From: Terrimesophilobacter sp963702165
GTDB lineage: Bacteria > Actinomycetota > Actinomycetes > Actinomycetales > Microbacteriaceae
DNA length: 64,000 nucleotides
Direction: 5' to 3'
Assembly (NCBI GenBank): GCA_963702165.1
Contig: OY969722.1
Coordinates: forward strand, 248,001-312,000
The position numbers and the translations under genes were made by a program. The notes beneath the pieces were generated by a model. The model had not been told where the DNA came from and did no database searches. It was given only the letters and a program-made list of their open reading frames with translations. Positions 59,632 through 64,000 of this stretch are shown in pieces. The number at the start of each line of letters is the position of its first letter. Positions within the stretch are counted from its first letter, which is position 1.

Positions 59632-60780
59632 TCAGGCGGGTTCGGTGACGGTGACGCGGTGGCCGTCGAAGGGACGCGCGACCAGGTGGAGCAGGATTGT
59701 GGCCAGCAGCACAGTGGCGGCGACAATGAAGCCCCATGCGTTCTGCCAAAGGTAGATCGGCATCAGCACCATCGGGGCGACGCCGGCTCCGAAAAACCGG
59801 AACGCCTGCACGAACGAGATGGCAGACTCAGCCGAGCGCAGCCCAAGCACGTGCTTGTTAATGCTCAGCGCGACGGCCAGTGCGCACGGAATCGCCACCG
59901 CCCACAGCGCGGCGAGCAACAGGGCGTTGGTCGCGAGTGGCACCGCGAGAATGAAGCTCGCGCTGATGAGCAGGGCGGCAAGGCTGACGGTGCGCGAACC
60001 CCAACGATCCACGGCGGACCCCGCGAGCGGAGCGATGATGAGCGATGAGACGCCGCCGATCATCAGGATGATGCCGCGCTCGGAGGCACTCGACCCCAGG
60101 TTGTCGTAGGCGAACAGTGCGACTAGGAACCCGAGGCCGGTGACGCACGCGCCAATCGTGAGGTTCGTCACGCACAGCCAGACGATTGGCCAAGTCAGCG
60201 GCCTGCTCCCTGTCTGCCTCTGCTGAGTCGGTATCCAGGGCAGTCGTACCATACACAGCAGGAGCGCGTAGGCGGCGACGAAGATGAACGCGTAGCGCCA
60301 GGTCAACTCGGCGAACAGGCCGCTCACCAGTGGCGCTGAGAGCTGACCCATTGCGGCGACGGCGCCGAAGATCCCGAGTGTTCGGCCGAGACGGTCCGCG
60401 GCGGTGAATCGACTGAGCAGCGTCACGATGAGCGGGTTGGTGAAGGCGTTGCTCACCCCGAGCAGGAAGTACCCGGCAAGAAACACGTGCCAGCTGGGCG
60501 CCACCGCGCACAGCACTCCCGCTGCTGTGATCACGACGTAGGCCGTGGTCATCATGCGGCGGATGCCCCAGCGTGCGCTGATGGACCCGGACACGAGCAT
60601 GGTGGTCGCGAAGGGGAGCAGGTAGACCATGATCGACACGGATGCCTCCTCCGGCGAAATCCCGTAGGAGGCACCCAGCTCAGGGAGGATCGAGGAGGTC
60701 ATGAGCCCGCCGAACGGGCCGAGGAAGCCGCCCGCGTACAGCGCGACGCGCTGGACGCGCGTGAGCTGTGCTGTTTCCAT
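59632..60780 (-). CDS. MFS transporter of the second catabolic cluster
   Basis: A 382-residue major facilitator (12 helices) with the loop GSISARWGIRRMMTTAYVVI and LSRFTAADRLGRTLGIFGAV. ATG 60780 is chosen (60783 also possible); an upstream in-frame extension is a shadow of the TSUP gene. Twelve nt after the TSUP gene, so both are one operon. Likely substrate or product transporter of the pathway. Confidence 0.85.
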   Translation of the reverse strand: METAQLTRVQRVALYAGGFLGPFGGLMTSSILPELGASYGISPEEASVSIMVYLLPFATTMLVSGSISARWGIRRMMTTAYVVITAAGVLCAVAPSWHVFLAGYFLLGVSNAFTNPLIVTLLSRFTAADRLGRTLGIFGAVAAMGQLSAPLVSGLFAELTWRYAFIFVAAYALLLCMVRLPWIPTQQRQTGSRPLTWPIVWLCVTNLTIGACVTGLGFLVALFAYDNLGSSASERGIILMIGGVSSLIIAPLAGSAVDRWGSRTVSLAALLISASFILAVPLATNALLLAALWAVAIPCALAVALSINKHVLGLRSAESAISFVQAFRFFGAGVAPMVLMPIYLWQNAWGFIVAATVLLATILLHLVARPFDGHRVTVTEPA

Positions 60781-60791
60781 CATTCGCTCGA

Positions 60792-61631
60792 TCAGGACTT
60801 GTCGATCAGCAGCGCGACAATCGCGATGACACCGACGACGACGATCGTGATTCGCAAGGCGAGTTCTGGGATCCGTCGGCCGAGTTTCGCGCCGAGCTGA
60901 CCGCCCACGATCGCGCCCACGGCGATGATGCCCGCTGCGAACCAGTCGATGGGAGTGAGCGCGACGAATACGACGCCCGCGGTGAAGTTCGCCGATGCGG
61001 TGAGCACATTCTTCATCGCGTTGGCGCGCTGCAGCGAGCCCTTGAGCATGATCGAGAGGATGGAGAGCAGGATCACGCCCTGCGCAGCGCCGAAGTAACC
61101 GCCGTAGGTGCCTGAGAGGGCCGTGGCAACGGAGAGCCCAGCGCGGTTCTCGCTGACCTCCGGCTCGCCGTCCTCTGTGAACGTCACCTCGGGCCCAGTG
61201 CCGCGCTGGTTGCGGCGTGCACTCGCGAGCAACTGCCGCGCAGCGATGCGCTTCTTGAGGGTCGGACCGGTGACGACGAGCACGCAGGCGAGGGCGATGA
61301 GCACCGGCACGACCCCGTTGAAGACTTCGGCCGGCAGCACGAGCAACAGCAGCGCTCCCGCGACTCCTCCGATGCCGGACGAGACCATCAGGGGAACGAT
61401 TGACCGCCACTGCCCCTTCAGCTCCCGGCGGTAGCCGATGGCTCCGCTGATCGACCCGGGAAGCACACCCAGGTTGTTCGTGACGTTGGCGAGCACCGGC
61501 GGATAACCGACAGCGAGCAGCGCGGGGAACGTGATGAGCGAACCGGAGCCGACGATCGTGTTGATCATCCCGGCGCCGAGACCGGCAAGTGCGAGCAGAA
61601 GGATAGGCACAAGCTCAAGTTCAGGCATCAT
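60792..61631 (-). CDS. TSUP-family (TauE/SafE) exporter
   Basis: A 279-residue membrane protein with about eight helices. Two TSUP repeats begin GAGMINTIVGSGSLITFPAL (about 19-38) and GTYGGYFGAAQGVILLSILS (about 175-194). TSUP proteins move sulfoacetate, sulfite, or small organic acids. Divergent from the second GntR gene, with a palindrome in between. Confidence 0.88.
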   Translation of the reverse strand: MMPELELVPILLLALAGLGAGMINTIVGSGSLITFPALLAVGYPPVLANVTNNLGVLPGSISGAIGYRRELKGQWRSIVPLMVSSGIGGVAGALLLLVLPAEVFNGVVPVLIALACVLVVTGPTLKKRIAARQLLASARRNQRGTGPEVTFTEDGEPEVSENRAGLSVATALSGTYGGYFGAAQGVILLSILSIMLKGSLQRANAMKNVLTASANFTAGVVFVALTPIDWFAAGIIAVGAIVGGQLGAKLGRRIPELALRITIVVVGVIAIVALLIDKS

Positions 61632-61673
61632 CGCTCACTCATTCGCTCACAGGACAACCGTGTTCTCGTGGAT

Positions 61674-61684
61674 TGTATACCAAA
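61674..61684. promoter_or_regulatory. GntR-type palindrome between TSUP and GntR genes
   Basis: TTGTATACCAA with a GTATAC core (61676-61681), 43 nt upstream of the TSUP start and 69 nt before the GntR start. It resembles the TTGCATGCAA/TTGCATACGA sites but has no partner 52 bp away. Confidence 0.5.
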
Positions 61685-61740
61685 TGGCTTAGGTCGCATT
61701 CATTCCTCAATCATGTGTGGCCAACCGACGAGCGAAGAAC

Positions 61741-61746
61741 TACGAT
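61741..61746 (+). promoter_or_regulatory. Leaderless -10 box of the second GntR gene
   Basis: TACGAT lies 6 nt before GTG 61753, with no Shine-Dalgarno; it favours GTG 61753 over ATG 61756. Confidence 0.5.
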
Positions 61747-61752
61747 CGCAGT

Positions 61753-62490
61753 GTGATGACGACACCAGAGCCTGAGGCGTTGACCGGCGCGTCCGAGCAG
61801 CCGATCGTCGACCCGAACGCGGGGCTGTCAGATCGCATTGCCGCTGAACTGGCGAAGCGCGTGGCGTCCGGCGAGCTTCCTCTCGGATCCTGGCTGCGTC
61901 AAAGCAAGATCGCCGAGGAGTTCGGCACCAGCCGGACCCCGGTGCGCGAGGCAATTCAGTCCCTGAGCGCGACGGGAGTGGTCGAGCTGATCCCAAACCG
62001 CGGCGCTCGCATCAGGGTCCCATCGCCGGGTGAGATCGAAGACGGCTACCGTGTCCGCGCGGAACTCGAGGGCCTGGCCGCCGAGCTTGCCGCGACGTTC
62101 GCCACCCAGCAGCAGATTGACAGGCTGATCGCGGCGGAGGAACTCTTCGAGACCGCGGTGACCGAGGTCTCGGAATCAGATACGAGCATCGAAATCGGCA
62201 GGCAGCGGTGGACGCAGGCGAACGATGAGTTCCACGAGATCATCCTCGCTGCGGCGCGTAATCAGACGTTGGTCTCGGCGCTCGCCTGGATTCACAACCA
62301 ACTGCCCCGCAACCTGACCTGGAACGAACTGGGCAGGGACGTTCGTCTCATGCGCTCCAATGTCGCGCAGCACCGCGCCATCCGGGAGGCGATCGAGGCC
62401 GGCGACGGCCGTGCCGCTCGGCAGGCGATGATCCGCCACGTGCTGCGCTCCGGTGAGCTTGTACTCCTTGGGCTTCGCGAACTGGACTGA
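61753..62490 (+). CDS. GntR-family (FadR/FCD) regulator, second copy
   Basis: A 245-residue regulator. Winged helix (RIAAELAKRVASGELPLGSW, LRQSKIAEEFGTSRTPVREA) at about 25-95, then an FCD domain with ligand-site residues in AELEGLAAELAA, NDEFHEIILAAAR (His) and VAQHRAIREAI (His). It is the best candidate for the paired palindromes because it is adjacent to copy B and to its own palindrome. GTG 61753 follows a leaderless box. Confidence 0.9.
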   Translation: MMTTPEPEALTGASEQPIVDPNAGLSDRIAAELAKRVASGELPLGSWLRQSKIAEEFGTSRTPVREAIQSLSATGVVELIPNRGARIRVPSPGEIEDGYRVRAELEGLAAELAATFATQQQIDRLIAAEELFETAVTEVSESDTSIEIGRQRWTQANDEFHEIILAAARNQTLVSALAWIHNQLPRNLTWNELGRDVRLMRSNVAQHRAIREAIEAGDGRAARQAMIRHVLRSGELVLLGLRELD

Positions 62491-62814
62491 GCTCCCTCTC
62501 GCCCGGCCAAATCCCGAGATTTCGGCACCCTTCCTCCGTGTTGCATGCAATATGCCTCATTCAGTTAAAAACAATCGGTTGAGTAACGCGATTCGTATGC
62601 AATACTGAGCCAACGAAAGTTGACGGAGCACAAACCGCACCCGAGACGGCTGGAATCGATCGCATACGAACCCGTTGCGATTGGCTCCCAACTCTGTAGG
62701 ATTGAATACACTTTGATCCGGGTGGCAGTTTGCCTCCTGGACACGACCACAAGGATGTGGCTCCCTCTCTTCGGGACAGCGCCGCATCCGACACCCAGTG
62801 GGAGGTTGCGGGAC
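62491..62814. other. 324-bp regulatory gap before the flavin oxidase gene
   Basis: No gene is supported here. It contains paired operator copy B (62541-62602), a further half-site GCATACGA (62662-62669) and an AT-rich stretch around 62570-62580. The downstream start is GTG 62815 with GGGAGG 9 nt before it, so any transcript from near the operators would have a leader of about 200 nt. Confidence 0.6.
62541..62602. promoter_or_regulatory. Paired GntR-type operators, copy B (52-bp spacing)
   Basis: TTGCATGCAA (62541-62550) and TCGTATGCAA (62593-62602, followed by TA), 52 bp start to start. Both motifs and the spacing equal copy A read in reverse; the 42 bases in between are not alike. Confidence 0.75.
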
Positions 62815-63978
62815 GTGAGGCAAATCTGTGTCATCGGTGCCGGGATCGTCGGCGCGTCCGTTGCATACCACCTGTCCAAGGTCGAAGGCGCTCGAGTCAC
62901 CGTCGTCGACAGCGGATATCCCGGAGCTGGGGTCACCGAGGCCGGCACCGGCTGGGTGACAGCTCGCGGCACCGCAGACCCGGGCTACCGCAACCTCCGC
63001 CTGCACGGCATGGAGGAGCACCTCCGGCTAGCCGACTCTTTCCCTTCCACCCCGTGGCTGACGGTGGGGGGCACGCTGCTGACCGAGGACGCCGACGACG
63101 ACTTCGATGGGACGGTCGCCGAATCCCAAGAGCATGGGATGCCAGTCGACGTGCTGAGTGCCGCGCAGGTGAACGCGCAGCTCGAGCCGAACATCGCCTT
63201 CGGACGAGGAGACCTCCGCGTCGCCCACTTCACGAGCGAGTTCTCAGTCATCGGCTCACTGCTAACCCGCATCCTCTTCGAGTCCGCCACCGAGAGCGGG
63301 GCGATCGCGCACATCGGATCCCGGGTGATCGGCCTTGATCAGCTCGCTGGGCGGCACCGGGTGACGCTCGATGACGGCACCTGGATCGACGCTGATGCCG
63401 TCGTGAACGCGGCGGGAGCGTCAGCGGATCAAGTAGCCGGCTTGTACGGGATCCCGATGCCGATGCGCCCCCAGCCCGGTATCGGCGTGCTGGTGAGAGT
63501 GAACGGTCAGCCGCTTGGCCGCATGGTCACGGTAGACGGCCTGGCCATCAAGCCTGAGATCGACGGTGTGATCCGACTGCGAAGCCTCCTCGGCTGGAAA
63601 TCGGATGTCGGCGCGGCGAGCCGCGACAGCAGCTTCACCGGCGGCATGGAACGAAACGAGTTCGTCGACCACGTCGTCGGCCAATTCGAGCGCGTGCTTC
63701 CCGGCAGCGCACCGATCCGCTCCGTTGTCACGCGGGTCGGCATTCGCCCGTTCCCCGCGGACGGCTTCCCGCGCGTCGGCGAGGTCGCCGACGTTCCCGG
63801 ATACTACGACGCCGTGATGCACAGCGGGGGAGTCCTCGCGCCGTTGATCGGTCGCCTGCTCGCTGGCGAGATCGCCACCGGCGAGCAGAGCGAACTGCTC
63901 GCCGCCTACCGTCCGAGTCGGTTTCTCGAAACCGATTCCAGCCTGACCGCCGGTGACGCCGCCGGAACCACGCTGTAA
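62815..63978 (+). CDS. FAD-dependent amino-acid oxidase/dehydrogenase (DadA/glycine oxidase-like)
   Basis: A 387-residue DAO-family flavoprotein. Dinucleotide fold ICVIGAGIVGASVAYHLSK at about 4-22 with Asp in VTVVDSGYPGAGVTEAG, DADAVVNAAGASADQVAGL in the middle, and the C-terminal FAD motif VMHSGGVLAPLIGRLLAGEI. It oxidises an amine or amino acid to an imine, with electrons going to O2 or a carrier. RidA of the same cluster would clear the imine. GTG 62815 with GGGAGG; the longer in-frame upstream segment runs through the operators. Confidence 0.87.
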   Translation: MRQICVIGAGIVGASVAYHLSKVEGARVTVVDSGYPGAGVTEAGTGWVTARGTADPGYRNLRLHGMEEHLRLADSFPSTPWLTVGGTLLTEDADDDFDGTVAESQEHGMPVDVLSAAQVNAQLEPNIAFGRGDLRVAHFTSEFSVIGSLLTRILFESATESGAIAHIGSRVIGLDQLAGRHRVTLDDGTWIDADAVVNAAGASADQVAGLYGIPMPMRPQPGIGVLVRVNGQPLGRMVTVDGLAIKPEIDGVIRLRSLLGWKSDVGAASRDSSFTGGMERNEFVDHVVGQFERVLPGSAPIRSVVTRVGIRPFPADGFPRVGEVADVPGYYDAVMHSGGVLAPLIGRLLAGEIATGEQSELLAAYRPSRFLETDSSLTAGDAAGTTL

Positions 63979-63997
63979 GCGCACTGGAGAGACACAG

Positions 63998-64000
63998 ATG
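63998..64000 (+). CDS. Start codon of a further gene cut by the window end
   Basis: ATG at the last three bases preceded by GGAGAG with 6-nt spacing, 20 nt after the flavin oxidase stop. The next gene is therefore likely in the same operon; nothing else can be said. Confidence 0.5.

Overview
The window is about two-thirds GC, densely coded, rich in GTG starts and 4-nt ATGA/GTGA overlaps. It carries DUF2510 and LmeA (DUF2993) proteins, an ECF42 sigma factor with its DGPF partner, a mycothiol-type ArsC, a GTP-dependent PEP carboxykinase next to a RamB/ScfR-type regulator, and an enlarged NAD-dependent LigA. Together these point to an actinobacterium, most likely a member of the Microbacteriaceae; that placement is inference. 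No phage, insertion sequence or CRISPR array is visible.

Layout. 1-1.9 kb: TPM-domain protein (partial) and an ECF sigma/membrane-protein pair. 1.9-13.3 kb: pckG (two frameshifts) beside a leaderless RamB-like regulator, glycerate kinase, small metabolic genes, the YCII/ECF42 pair, a SulP transporter, and a winged-helix regulator with an MFS exporter. 13.4-18 kb: M20 deacylase plus PLP decarboxylase operon behind a foldable leader, and a frameshifted membrane metallopeptidase. 17.9-23.1 kb: a two-component system and an electron-transfer operon (ApbE, ferric-reductase-like membrane protein, NuoF-like flavoprotein, ferredoxin). 23.1-26.4 kb: an arsenic island (aquaporin, oxidoreductase remnant, ArsC, MFS) with operator-like palindromes. 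26.4-39.7 kb: core genes (tRNA-Arg, argS, lmeA, ligA, asparaginase, osmC, FKBP, dxr, kinase, rseP).

39.7-52.1 kb: thiolase divergent from an 11-gene overlapping operon of a Liv-type ABC importer, acyl-CoA ligase, TetR regulator, 3-hydroxybutyrate-type dehydrogenase, two alpha/beta hydrolases and an acetoacetate-type CoA-transferase. This is enough to turn a 3-hydroxyacyl ester into 3-hydroxybutyrate, acetoacetate, acetoacetyl-CoA and acetyl-CoA.

52.2-64 kb: a second catabolic cluster under GntR regulators: CaiB-type CoA-transferase, HMG-CoA-lyase-like enzyme, RidA, zinc dehydrogenase, MBL hydrolase, VOC protein, class II aldolase, FAH-family hydrolase, MFS and TSUP transporters and a flavin oxidase. 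Two of its control regions, 7 kb apart, carry the same pair of palindromic sites (TTGCATGCAA and TCGTATGCAA) exactly 52 bp apart, so they probably form one regulon of an unrecognised pathway for a nitrogen-containing acid. HMG-CoA lyase would release acetoacetate, which links the two clusters.

Two window-wide signals deserve attention. At least eight genes lack a Shine-Dalgarno and instead have a TANNNT box 6-7 nt before the start codon (leaderless mRNAs). Seven single-base frameshifts in four genes are all most simply read as one extra base, often in close pairs, which suggests either consensus error or real decay.
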